Translations under genes and position numbers: made by a program
In this document: one piece after another, positions 35,190 to 43,383 of the stretch
Layout: each line of letters starts with the position of its first letter
Numbering within the stretch: position 1 is the stretch's first letter
The notes under the pieces: model-generated
The model's input: only the letters and a program-made list of their open reading frames with translations
Database searches by the model: none
What the model was told of the DNA's origin: nothing
Assembly: GCA_017626435.1 (NCBI GenBank)
Contig: JAGAIR010000002.1
Span: 310,001-374,000 of the forward strand
Direction: 5' to 3'
Source of the DNA: Lachnospiraceae bacterium
GTDB taxonomy: Bacteria; Bacillota_A; Clostridia; Lachnospirales; Lachnospiraceae
Length of the DNA: 64,000 nucleotides

Positions 35190-36071
35190 TTACTGATATT
35201 GTTCAAAAGCATAATCAAACAGCTTTTTCACATCCTGATACAGTCTTTCATGGGTCCCCTTTCCATAGAAAGCGCAGATCACCTCATGACCTTCCTCATC
35301 TCTGGCTGTGGCAACCAGTGCATGGCCAGCCGCTCTGGTAGTTCCTGTCTTACTGCCAATAATTTCATATTTTGCCCCCTTTACCATCTTTTTGTAAGCA
35401 AAATAAAAGGCATTCGTATTTTGAATAACAAAAGATTTTTTCACGCCAATCGGCTGTACCTTATACTTGTGCTTTGCTACAATGGCACGTATGGTCTTAT
35501 TTTCCATCGCCGCCCTGGATATTTTGCTAAAATCCGATGCCGTTGTATATGTTTTATGATAACCACTTCCAATATCAAGACCAATCGGATTGTCAAAGCT
35601 GGTTTTGGTCATGCCGAGAGCTGCTGCCTTTTCATTCATCCATTTGACAAACTGCTCCTGTGATCCGGCAATTCCTACAGACAATGCCGTAGCTGCCGCC
35701 GCATCAGACACCATAAGTAACATATGTAGATATTGGCGTACATTATAGGTACGTCCTGTACGCAGATTTAATGCTGCAGCATCGGAAGGAATCATTTTGC
35801 TTAATTTTTTGGTATATTTTATTTCCTGTGTTGTCCTGGCATGCTCTAATGCCACCAGTGCAGTCATCAGCTTTACTGTGCTTGCCGGATAAATTTTCTT
35901 ATTGGCATTTTGGCTGAGAATTTTTTTCCCACTGCCAGCATCTACCATATAATATGCATGAGCCTGTGTCTTTGGCTTGTCAGTCTCTGCCTGTACAGGC
36001 TGTGGAAGAAAGCCGCCCAACAGCAAAGCTATGATCAACAGATACGGTATTAATTTTCTTGTGTGTTTCAT
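35190..36071 (-). CDS. D-alanyl-D-alanine carboxypeptidase, S11 family
   Basis: Secreted penicillin-binding protein that trims the terminal D-Ala of peptidoglycan stems. 293 residues: signal peptide (1-28, cleavage near VQA-E), then the S11 domain with S64-TVK (nucleophile and Lys67), S122-D-A124 at the second motif and K241-T-G at the third. The second motif is normally SxN; here Ala replaces the Asn, which is unusual and might slow catalysis. The C-terminal PBP5_C domain and membrane-anchoring helix are missing, so it is probably released or held by another contact. It is monocistronic, convergent with the hydrolase gene. Confidence 0.9.
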   Translation of the reverse strand: MKHTRKLIPYLLIIALLLGGFLPQPVQAETDKPKTQAHAYYMVDAGSGKKILSQNANKKIYPASTVKLMTALVALEHARTTQEIKYTKKLSKMIPSDAAALNLRTGRTYNVRQYLHMLLMVSDAAAATALSVGIAGSQEQFVKWMNEKAAALGMTKTSFDNPIGLDIGSGYHKTYTTASDFSKISRAAMENKTIRAIVAKHKYKVQPIGVKKSFVIQNTNAFYFAYKKMVKGAKYEIIGSKTGTTRAAGHALVATARDEEGHEVICAFYGKGTHERLYQDVKKLFDYAFEQYQ

Positions 36072-36175
36072 TTTGTTATCCTCTATATTTCTTTCATGAT
36101 CTTGTTACACTTGACAGGCAAGCCTGTTCCGTCCGCTCAATATTGTATCATGAAATTTATGGAATCACAAATGTA

Positions 36176-36203
36176 TTGCAGAACCTGCCAGATATGCTAT
36201 GAT
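36176..36203 (+). promoter_or_regulatory. Putative promoter of the PAS-CPBP gene
   Basis: TTGCAG (36176-36181) and TATGAT (36198-36203), 16-base spacer, about 60 bases before the start codon. Confidence 0.5.
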
Positions 36204-36265
36204 AGAACTATTCACACAACAACATTGGATCATGCGCAAAAAACAGCGCAGAAATGAGGAAAACT

Positions 36266-37318
36266 ATGGAATATCTTACAGAAAATATTTTTACCTCTGA
36301 ACAAAAGAATCTGATTTTTGAAAATATGAGTGACGGTGTTTTGCTGATAAATGAACAGGGAAAAATCACTTATTTAAACTCTGCCTGTGCTGAGATTCTC
36401 CATGTTTCAGCAGAAGAAATGACTGGTTCTTCCTTTCAGGAAACTTTTTTACAGGACAAGAAAAACCGGGCTTTTAACCGGCTTTTCCTTGCCAGCATGG
36501 AAAAAGGACAAGTTTTAGAAAAAACGGTTGTAAAATACAAAATAGACGATTCCAACAAATATTTTTCCATTGATATCAGTCTGATCCAGCAGGAAAACAC
36601 ATCCCTGCGCCGGAAGGAACCTTTCCAAGGAATGTTGGTACTGATAGAAGATGTTACAGACAGTTACAGGCTCAAACAGCATGAGCATGATTGTGCCTAC
36701 ATTTTTGCCGGTTTGATTTTCTGCATCTGTCTGTATCTGTTTGCCTGGAGCCTGCTCCGTTTTACTCTTCATATTCCATTGGATCCCTCTGATTATACTT
36801 TGATGATAGAGGGTATCACCTTTGCCCTTTTTTTGGAAATTGTATTTCTCACCAGTTTTTCCCTGAAAGAAATCGGTTTGATTCCAAACTTTTCCCGACT
36901 GAAACAAAACGGGATAGAAGTATTGACCACTGGTGCCATCGTCTGTGTTGTGATCCTGCTGGCAAAATTGATCCTGACTCTGTGCGGTATCAGAATCAAA
37001 GGCTATTTTATCGGCGGTTCTCTCCATGGAGCGTATATCTATCTCTTTACAGCTTTTATCCAGGAGTTTCTTGCCCGTGGTGTGATACAGACCTGTGTCA
37101 AGTCTCTGATGCAAGTGAAATACCAAAAGCAGTTTGGTATCCTTCTTACCTCCCTGCTTTTTTCGTTAATGCATCTGCCTTTTGGCTTTTATTTTATGCT
37201 GGGTGCCTTTCTGCTCAGTCTGGCCCTGGGCATTATTTATGAACGTCAGAAAGACATCTGGGGATGTGCTTTTCTCCACTGGGGATGCGGTTACCTTGCC
37301 ATGTGCCTGTTCTTTTAA
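36266..37318 (+). CDS. PAS domain fused to a CPBP (CAAX-protease-like) membrane domain
   Basis: A protein of 350 residues. Residues 12-135 form a PAS domain (NMSDGVLLINEQGKITYLNS, then LVLIEDVTDS) that could bind a small molecule or cofactor. Seven or eight hydrophobic segments follow; within them is the CPBP signature with Q266-E267-FLA-R271 (normally EExxxR), F299-SLM-H303 (FxxxH) and H338 with Gly342 in place of the last Asn. So two metal-site positions are altered and protease activity is uncertain. The start at 36266 has GAGGAAAA upstream, better than the ATG at 36254. It ends convergently with the histidine-phosphatase gene, overlapping by four bases. Confidence 0.85.
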   Translation: MEYLTENIFTSEQKNLIFENMSDGVLLINEQGKITYLNSACAEILHVSAEEMTGSSFQETFLQDKKNRAFNRLFLASMEKGQVLEKTVVKYKIDDSNKYFSIDISLIQQENTSLRRKEPFQGMLVLIEDVTDSYRLKQHEHDCAYIFAGLIFCICLYLFAWSLLRFTLHIPLDPSDYTLMIEGITFALFLEIVFLTSFSLKEIGLIPNFSRLKQNGIEVLTTGAIVCVVILLAKLILTLCGIRIKGYFIGGSLHGAYIYLFTAFIQEFLARGVIQTCVKSLMQVKYQKQFGILLTSLLFSLMHLPFGFYFMLGAFLLSLALGIIYERQKDIWGCAFLHWGCGYLAMCLFF

Positions 37319-38058
37319 TCATGCCTTTCCTGTGCATTATCATAACATTCACAAAACCTTGCCGCAAACGCAGGTTCTTCGTCTGCCACATACAAGTGGG
37401 AAATATCTCCAAACGAACTGACACGGAAGGAGGCAATTCCCTTTCTGCGTTCCTCTGTATAAATGGTGGTGACAGAGGTCGGTGCCGCACAAAAACCATG
37501 CCAGAGTATCATTGGTGAAATGCCAAGCAAATGGCTGAGCAATACACACTCCAGTCCAAAATGGCAGAACAGCACGATGGTGTCATTGTTGGCTTCCACC
37601 GCCCGGTAATACCCCCTTTCCCGTACATATCCATGCTTTTCCAGGAGTTGATCCAGTCCGTTTGTTACCCACTGGTATTCCTGACGGATGCTGCCATGCT
37701 CCGTCTGTCCCTGCTCCATGATTTCCGTCCGGCTCCACTTCTCCCTGTCATAATATTCAGTTACTTCTGTCCAGTCCGCCGGAAGCCAGTCCCAGACAAT
37801 CATTTCGCCATCTGCATCCGGACGCATTATTTTGGCATCAAATTCCCTCATCCATGGCATTTCCTGTGCTGTCCGGTTTAATTTTTTCAAGGTCAGGGAT
37901 GCCGTATCCTTTGCTCTGCCTAACGGAGATACATAAAATGCCTTCACATCCATCCTGCACAGTCTCTCCGACAAAAGCCCAGCCTCCCGCCATCCTTTTT
38001 CTGTCAGTGAATCAATACTATAATCCGGATCTCCATGTCTCACAATCAATACCCTCAT
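37315..38058 (-). CDS. Histidine phosphatase family protein
   Basis: A 247-residue phosphoglycerate-mutase-like protein. The phosphohistidine motif VLIVRHGDPDY starts at residue 3; FYVSPLGRAKDTA carries the second Arg, and the second His appears in VLFCHFGLECVLL. An acidic residue (REFDAKI) is in the usual place. The substrate could be a sugar phosphate, nucleotide or phosphoprotein; no context helps. The end overlaps the PAS-CPBP gene's end. The start at 38058 is close to the terminator of the transketolase gene, so it must have its own promoter or rely on read-through. Confidence 0.88.
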   Translation of the reverse strand: MRVLIVRHGDPDYSIDSLTEKGWREAGLLSERLCRMDVKAFYVSPLGRAKDTASLTLKKLNRTAQEMPWMREFDAKIMRPDADGEMIVWDWLPADWTEVTEYYDREKWSRTEIMEQGQTEHGSIRQEYQWVTNGLDQLLEKHGYVRERGYYRAVEANNDTIVLFCHFGLECVLLSHLLGISPMILWHGFCAAPTSVTTIYTEERRKGIASFRVSSFGDISHLYVADEEPAFAARFCECYDNAQERHD

Positions 38059-38085
38059 TTTTCTTACACCTCTTTCCCATTAAGT

Positions 38086-38126
38086 AAGAAAGCACCTCCA
38101 CCCATCGCAGGTAGAAGTGCTTTTCT
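38086..38126 (-). terminator. Intrinsic terminator of the transketolase unit
   Basis: On the minus strand AAAGCACTTCTACC pairs with GGTGGAGGTGCTTT (two mismatches) around a seven-base loop, ending in CTTTCTTACTT. It lies about 45 bases after the stop at 38171. Confidence 0.75.
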
Positions 38127-38170
38127 CTTTATGGCAGCTTCACAAGCAGGCTTGCTCCGTCTGCTTATTT

Positions 38171-39112
38171 CTATTTCATGAATTCTTTTACCTTTGCATA
38201 GATGCTCTCGCTGTCCAGACCGTATTTCTTAATCAGCTCTACCGCCGGACCAGACTCACCAAAGGTATCATTAACACCAATCTTCAAAACTTTTGTTGGT
38301 GCCTTTTCTGACAAGCAGTCACATACTGCACTTCCCAGACCGCCAATAACGGAATGTTCCTCAATGGTAACAACCTTGCCTGTTTCCTTTGCGGCTGCTA
38401 CGATCAATTCCTCATCCAAAGGCTTAATGGTATGGATATTGATGACTTTTGCATCAATGCCATCTGCTGCCAGCTTTTCAGCTGCATCCAGCGTCTCAGA
38501 TACTTCCAGACCAGTTGCTACCAGAGTCACGTCCTTCCCTTCACGTAGAACAACACCCTTACCAAGCTCAAATTTGTAATCTGGTCTGTCATTAATGACA
38601 GGTACTGCCAGACGGCCAAAACGGATATATACAGGTCCCTGATGGTCCAACGCTGCCTTTACAGCTGCTTTTGCTTCCACATCATCCGATGGATTCATAA
38701 CTACCATTCCAGGAATGGTACGCATCAAAGCCAGATCTTCACAACACTGATGAGTTGCACCGTCTTCCCCTACAGAAATACCTGCGTGGGTAGCACCAAT
38801 CTTTACATTTAACTTTGGATATCCTACTGAATTACGTACCTGTTCAAAGGCACGTCCTGCTGCAAACATTGCAAAAGAACTTACAAAAGGAATCTTGCCG
38901 GTAGTAGCCAGGCCAGCTGCGATGCCCATCATATTACACTCAGCAATACCACAATCAATATGTCTATCCGGATATGCTTTTTTGAAAATACCAGTCTTGG
39001 TAGCTGCTGCCAGATCCGCATCCAGTACTACCAGATTTGGATATTCCTCTGCCAGTTCAGTCAAAGCATTTCCGTAACTTTCTCTCGTCGCGATTTTCTT
39101 AACGTCTGCCAT
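38171..39112 (-). CDS. Transketolase, C-terminal subunit
   Basis: The C-terminal half of a split transketolase, 313 residues: the pyrimidine-binding domain (VVLDADLAAATKTGIF; GIAECNMMGIAAGLATTGK; HAGISVGEDGATHQ) and the C-terminal domain (VTIEEHSVIGGLGSAV). The catalytic Glu that activates thiamine diphosphate is in GIAECN. It needs the N-terminal subunit, encoded just upstream. Together they shuttle two-carbon units in the non-oxidative pentose phosphate pathway. The start at 39112 follows GGAGG by five bases; the frame is open to 39205 through a palindrome-rich insert that is unlikely to be coding. Confidence 0.95.
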   Translation of the reverse strand: MADVKKIATRESYGNALTELAEEYPNLVVLDADLAAATKTGIFKKAYPDRHIDCGIAECNMMGIAAGLATTGKIPFVSSFAMFAAGRAFEQVRNSVGYPKLNVKIGATHAGISVGEDGATHQCCEDLALMRTIPGMVVMNPSDDVEAKAAVKAALDHQGPVYIRFGRLAVPVINDRPDYKFELGKGVVLREGKDVTLVATGLEVSETLDAAEKLAADGIDAKVINIHTIKPLDEELIVAAAKETGKVVTIEEHSVIGGLGSAVCDCLSEKAPTKVLKIGVNDTFGESGPAVELIKKYGLDSESIYAKVKEFMK

Positions 39113-39210
39113 TTTTTCCTCCAATCTGCGCACGTTTTTTGCGCCTCTACACAAATTTGTGCGTAGCAAAAATTTGCCAAGCGAACTAGTCGCTTTTTCC
39201 TCCAATCTGC
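39113..39210. repeat. Palindrome-rich insert flanked by a 17-bp direct repeat
   Basis: A 17-bp sequence (minus strand GCAGATTGGAGGAAAAA) containing the ribosome binding site occurs at 39113-39129 and again at 39194-39210, 81 bases apart. Between the copies are 64 bases with three palindromes: GCGCA/TGCGC around 39128-39144, CACAAATTTGTG at 39150-39161 and GCAAAaaTTTGC at 39166-39177. It separates the two transketolase genes. It looks like a small inserted element or an expansion that copied the ribosome binding site. Confidence 0.6.
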
Positions 39211-39213
39211 TCT

Positions 39214-40041
39214 TTATAAGCTCTCTCCGATTTTATCTAAATCTGCCATGGCCTGTGCATACTGCTCATCATTTGGAGCAGAACCATGCCAGCTTGCCTG
39301 ATTTTCCATAAAGGTAACACCCTTACCCTTGACACTCTTTGCAATGATTGCAGTAGGCATTCCCTTGGTATCTCTTGCCTTTTTAAATGCATCTGCAATC
39401 TGGTCAAAATCATGTGCGTCAATTTCAATCACATTGAAATTAAAGGCTTTGAACTTATCTGCAATTGGATATGGAGAACATACATCTGCAATATCACCAT
39501 CAATCTGCAGACCATTGTTATCCACGATTACAACCAGGTTGTCCAGCTTACGGGCACCGGCAAACATTGCAGCCTCCCAGACCTGTCCTTCCTGAATCTC
39601 ACCATCACCCAGAACAGCATATGTGCGGAAAGAAGCACCATCCAATTTTGCGGAGAGTGCCATACCTACCGCTGCTGAAATCCCCTGTCCGAGAGAACCA
39701 CTGGACATGTCAACACCTGGAATATGTTTCATATCAGGATGCCCCTGTAGGTATGAGCCTACATGGCGAAGTGTCTTTAAATCCTCTACTGGGAAATATC
39801 CTCTCTGTGCCAGTGTGGAATAGAGAGCCGGTGCAATATGACCCTTTGACAGTACAAAACGGTCTCTGTCAGCCTTCTTTGGCTCCTTTGGATCAATGTT
39901 CATCTCTTCAAAATAAAGATAGGTCATAATATCTGCTGCAGATAAAGATCCACCCGGATGACCGGATTTTGCACTGTAAACAGCTGTTACAATGCCTTTA
40001 CGAACTTCATTGGCAGTTTTCTTTAATGCTAATGTATCCAT
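39214..40041 (-). CDS. Transketolase, N-terminal subunit
   Basis: The thiamine-diphosphate-binding half of a split transketolase, 275 residues. Motifs: SAKSGHPGGSLSAADIMTYL, DRFVLSKGHIAPALY, the diphosphate/metal motif LGDGEIQEGQVWEAAMFAGA with NLVVIVDNNGLQIDG, and a C-terminal KGVTFMENQASWHG. It lies between transaldolase and the C-terminal subunit gene on the same strand, so the three genes form a pentose phosphate module. Split transketolases are usual in Lachnospiraceae and other anaerobes. Confidence 0.95.
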   Translation of the reverse strand: MDTLALKKTANEVRKGIVTAVYSAKSGHPGGSLSAADIMTYLYFEEMNIDPKEPKKADRDRFVLSKGHIAPALYSTLAQRGYFPVEDLKTLRHVGSYLQGHPDMKHIPGVDMSSGSLGQGISAAVGMALSAKLDGASFRTYAVLGDGEIQEGQVWEAAMFAGARKLDNLVVIVDNNGLQIDGDIADVCSPYPIADKFKAFNFNVIEIDAHDFDQIADAFKKARDTKGMPTAIIAKSVKGKGVTFMENQASWHGSAPNDEQYAQAMADLDKIGESL

Positions 40042-40138
40042 ATTGATTTCCTTTCTCGTTAATCCTCTTATTTATTGGCTAATTCAGTCTTTTCCCTTTT
40101 GATGAAGTCTGCTTTCCCTGAAAGCAAGCCAACCCGTT

Positions 40139-40795
40139 TTATTCCCCAAAGACTGCAATATAATCCTTCTGGAACTTCTCAATACCCTGGTCAGTCAAAG
40201 GATGCTTTGTCATCTGCTCAATAACAGAATATGGAACAGTAGCAATATCAGCACCTGCCAGAGCACAGTCTGTAACGTGGATCGGATTACGTACACTTGC
40301 TGCAATGATCTCTGTATCAATACCGTAGTTATCAAAGATTGCTGTAATCGTCTCAATCAGATCAATACCCGGCTGTGAAATATCATCCAGACGTCCTAAG
40401 AATGGAGATACATAAGCAGCACCTGCTCTTGCAGCCAGAAGCGCCTGGTTTGCTGAGAAGATCAATGTTACATTACATTTGATCCCTTCAGAAGAAAGAA
40501 CTTTTGTAGCCTTCAGACCTTCTACTGTCATAGGAATTTTAACAACCATGTTTGGATGAAGTTTTGCAATCTCACGACCCTCTGCAATCATACCCTCTGC
40601 ATCCACAGTTGTTGCCTTAACCTCCCCACTGATCGGTCCGTCAACGATTTCAGCAATTTCCTTCAGAACCTCTTCCTGGCTCTTGCCACCCTCTTTTGCG
40701 ATCAGAGAAGGATTGGTGGTAACACCACAGATCACACCCATCTCATTTGCTTTCTTGATATCCTCGATTTTCGCTGTGTCAACAAAAAATTTCAT
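40139..40795 (-). CDS. Transaldolase, small (TalC/Fsa-like) type
   Basis: A 218-residue TIM-barrel aldolase that moves a dihydroxyacetone unit between sugar phosphates. It starts [19 protein letters not shown] with [13 protein letters not shown], has VVKIPMT with the Schiff-base Lys, the [28 protein letters not shown] segment in two parts, and the [12 protein letters not shown] strand. The length matches type 3 transaldolases and fructose-6-phosphate aldolases; the company of transketolase genes supports transaldolase. The start at 40795 is preceded by TAGGAGG. It is the first gene of the pentose phosphate module. Confidence 0.93.
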   Translation of the reverse strand: MKFFVDTAKIEDIKKANEMGVICGVTTNPSLIAKEGGKSQEEVLKEIAEIVDGPISGEVKATTVDAEGMIAEGREIAKLHPNMVVKIPMTVEGLKATKVLSSEGIKCNVTLIFSANQALLAARAGAAYVSPFLGRLDDISQPGIDLIETITAIFDNYGIDTEIIAASVRNPIHVTDCALAGADIATVPYSVIEQMTKHPLTDQGIEKFQKDYIAVFGE

Positions 40796-40868
40796 TTTAT
40801 TATCCTCCTAAAAATTAATAACCACATCGTTGTCAATAGTATACATCTTTTACCATTTCTGGTCAACG

Positions 40869-40913
40869 CAAAAAACTTCGGGCAGCCAGACAAATTTCAT
40901 CGTCCGGCTGCCC
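40869..40913 (-). terminator. Intrinsic terminator of the arylsulfotransferase-like gene
   Basis: GGGCAGCCaGAC (40880-40891) pairs with GTCcGGCTGCCC (40902-40913) with one mismatch, followed on the minus strand by a T run. It begins about 10 bases after the stop at 40922. Confidence 0.9.
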
Positions 40914-40921
40914 TGTCTTCA

Positions 40922-42754
40922 TCAATAAAACCAGAATCCCTTCCAGTCATCTTTATAAACACGGTACAGTTTTTGTTTTACCTGAAAAAATTTAATCAGT
41001 TTCCCCTGCGTATCACATTCCAGAAATCTGTTCTTGTCACTGATACAATACAGATAGCTTTCCTCAAATGGCGTTACATTTCCGCCGGACACATTCTTGT
41101 CCAGCCGTTCTTTCTCTGCCAGAATATAAGTTCCAGCTGTTTCATCCACCAGATATTTATAATAATAGGAGTTTTTATTTCCCTTAACAGCACCCTTTCC
41201 AGCATTATTATTCAGAAGATACAGATAATACTGTCCCTCTTCCAGCGAGGACGGCTTATCGATCACCAATGCATTCTGTCCGTACTGGGATTCAAAAACA
41301 TCCGGTGTCTTTGGTTTGGTATCAAGAATCGAATCTACGAGAGGGGTTGCCTCTGGTGCAGCGGTAACATTCTCTGGCAATGACTTTGCCAGCACCTTCT
41401 TTTTCAGTTTCCTGTACCCCTTCCATAAATCCTTGTCTGCTATGATATAGTCCAGTTTTGGCATCAGACTGTTGACATTGCTGATTTTAAAAACACTGGA
41501 CAGCTTTGAGGAACTGAGTAACAGCTGGTTGGTCCCGACTACCTGGATGGAATCCAATCCAATCCAGTTTTTATGCTTTTTATTTTCTTTCTCATACACT
41601 GACGGAATTGCTTCCTCCATCCTCAACGCATCTGTCACTTCCCCGGAATCCAATGTGATTTTTATTACACGGTCTGACGGAGTCTGATTGTTTTTGGAAC
41701 TGGCAATCGCATACAACGAGCCATAACCATCATAGGCAAACTCCTCCAGGACATAAGAATTCGGTGCATCGATCACTCCTACCACCTGTCCCAGAGAATT
41801 CACCTGGGCAACACAGTTGGTATCGTATGCATATACCAGATGATCATAGATAATCTCCGCATGATTCCCAGCCGGATGGATTACGGGAATTTCTCCCCGC
41901 AGAACCCCGGAATTGTCATACAATAACACTGCCGATTTTTTCTTCGTCACAGTTACCTTCTTTTTTATCTTTTTCTTTACTGTCTTTCCCCTTTTTTTCC
42001 CTTTTTTTGTCACAGTCCTGGTCACCGTCTCTTTATTGGTAACTGGTGCCTGAAATACCGTGTACAGCCCATTTTCCATATTCACCTTACTGCGTCCCGT
42101 TTCTGAATCAAGAATCAGCTGTGCACCTGTCTGGCTTTTTGGCATATCTACCTTGTAGACCATTGTTCTGGACAACTCATCCTTGCTGTTATACAGCTTT
42201 AAGATAATATAATTTGTCTGTCCCGGAACCAGTCCGATGATCTGGTACTCATGCTCCTCACTGACATTACCCGATGCCCCATTGCTCAATGTACGGGTAA
42301 AATCAGGGATATCCTCCTGCTTTACTGAAATGGTATACCGGCAATAACACTTCCCTTCAGATTTAAAATAGAGATACAGGGAATTATTGTTCGTTCCATA
42401 AGGATTATACGCCCAGAGTGGTTTCTTGGTAGTAAAGTCTCCTTTTTTCTTAATATCCGTCAGAAGTTCCTCTGCTGCTGCGGACTTATCTGTGTTATAA
42501 ATCTCCTTGAGACTGCTGTAATCTTTTGTCACCACATTTTTGTCCGTTCCCGACAGATAAAGAGGAACGATATCCAGTTCGTTGACATCCTTCCAAGCCT
42601 TATCTGTTTGATCCAGATCCAGCTCCTGCTGCAGCAATTCCTTTTTGTCTTTCGCAATTTTACGGGAAACAGAACTCATTTTCCATAAAAAACCGCCCAA
42701 CAGTCCAATCATTACCAGACTGGTAATCAATATAGTAAGTAATCTTTTCTTCAT
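40922..42754 (-). CDS. Membrane-anchored arylsulfotransferase-like (ASST) beta-propeller protein
   Basis: A 610-residue protein with one N-terminal membrane helix (about residues 6-28) and an extracellular body. An N-terminal immunoglobulin-like region of about 200 residues is followed by beta-propeller repeats with AGNHAEIIYDHLVYAYDTN, LEEFAYDGYGSLYAIASS and NWIGLDSIQVVGTNQLLLSS. This pattern resembles PAPS-independent arylsulfate sulfotransferases, but I cannot point with certainty to the catalytic His. A very basic stretch of about 25 residues (Lys/Arg/Thr-rich, around positions 240-270) interrupts the fold. It may have lost activity or have another ligand. It stands alone, with a terminator, and follows the thioesterase gene on the same strand. 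Confidence 0.7.
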   Translation of the reverse strand: MKKRLLTILITSLVMIGLLGGFLWKMSSVSRKIAKDKKELLQQELDLDQTDKAWKDVNELDIVPLYLSGTDKNVVTKDYSSLKEIYNTDKSAAAEELLTDIKKKGDFTTKKPLWAYNPYGTNNNSLYLYFKSEGKCYCRYTISVKQEDIPDFTRTLSNGASGNVSEEHEYQIIGLVPGQTNYIILKLYNSKDELSRTMVYKVDMPKSQTGAQLILDSETGRSKVNMENGLYTVFQAPVTNKETVTRTVTKKGKKRGKTVKKKIKKKVTVTKKKSAVLLYDNSGVLRGEIPVIHPAGNHAEIIYDHLVYAYDTNCVAQVNSLGQVVGVIDAPNSYVLEEFAYDGYGSLYAIASSKNNQTPSDRVIKITLDSGEVTDALRMEEAIPSVYEKENKKHKNWIGLDSIQVVGTNQLLLSSSKLSSVFKISNVNSLMPKLDYIIADKDLWKGYRKLKKKVLAKSLPENVTAAPEATPLVDSILDTKPKTPDVFESQYGQNALVIDKPSSLEEGQYYLYLLNNNAGKGAVKGNKNSYYYKYLVDETAGTYILAEKERLDKNVSGGNVTPFEESYLYCISDKNRFLECDTQGKLIKFFQVKQKLYRVYKDDWKGFWFY

Positions 42755-42808
42755 AAGCTTTTTATTCCTTTCTCCTTGCTACAGATACCCTTTTGTATCT
42801 TTTCCCCA

Positions 42809-43261
42809 TTATTTCGCTCCTTTGCCAGTTCCTCCATCCCTCACTAAAGCATCCTGCATTTTTTGATAAAGATCCGGAAACTGCTTTTTCAGCCGGAGCG
42901 GTTTCATCTGGTCATTGAGAAAACAATGCCCGGTACGGCCAGTGGTACAAAGCTGTCCTGTGGCTTTTTGATACAATTCATAGGAGAACTCCATTTTAAT
43001 CCCATCAAACCGTGCCAGTTTTACTTGAATTTCTATCTCATCCTCAAAATGTACCGGTACCCGATACTGACAATCTACAAACATCACAGGAATGATAATC
43101 CCCTGTTCCTCTATCTGACGGTAATCCAGTCCAATCTGCTCCATCCAGTCCAGTCTGGCCTCTTCAAAGTAACGAATATAATTGGAATGATGGATAATCC
43201 CCATCTTATCTGTCTCATAATAATTGGTCCGGCGCTGATACCGCCTACATATATGTTCCAC
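42809..43261 (-). CDS. Acyl-CoA thioesterase, 4HBT/YbgC-like hotdog protein
   Basis: A 150-residue hotdog-fold thioesterase that hydrolyses acyl-CoA or related thioesters. The active-site region YYETDKMGIIHHSNYIRYFE contains the Asp of the YbgC/4-hydroxybenzoyl-CoA thioesterase group, and FEEARLDWMEQIG follows on the long helix. It is full length. GGAGGAAATA precedes the ATG at 43261. It is divergent from the ABC-F gene at 43384 and lies just upstream of the arylsulfotransferase-like gene. The acyl substrate is unknown. Confidence 0.9.
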   Translation of the reverse strand: MEHICRRYQRRTNYYETDKMGIIHHSNYIRYFEEARLDWMEQIGLDYRQIEEQGIIIPVMFVDCQYRVPVHFEDEIEIQVKLARFDGIKMEFSYELYQKATGQLCTTGRTGHCFLNDQMKPLRLKKQFPDLYQKMQDALVRDGGTGKGAK

Positions 43262-43383
43262 TATTTATTTCCTCCATTTTTTCGTTTTGACACAGAAATC
43301 ATTTCCCTATATATTATAAATGATTCCTGTACAGTGTCAAACAATTCTGCACATGGAATCATAAAGATAAATGGAGGGATACT

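Noticed and set aside
39130..39205. N-terminal extension of the transketolase C-terminal subunit
   Set aside because: The extra 31 codons fall in the palindrome-rich insert; the GGAGG before 39112 and homologous starts favour the shorter form.
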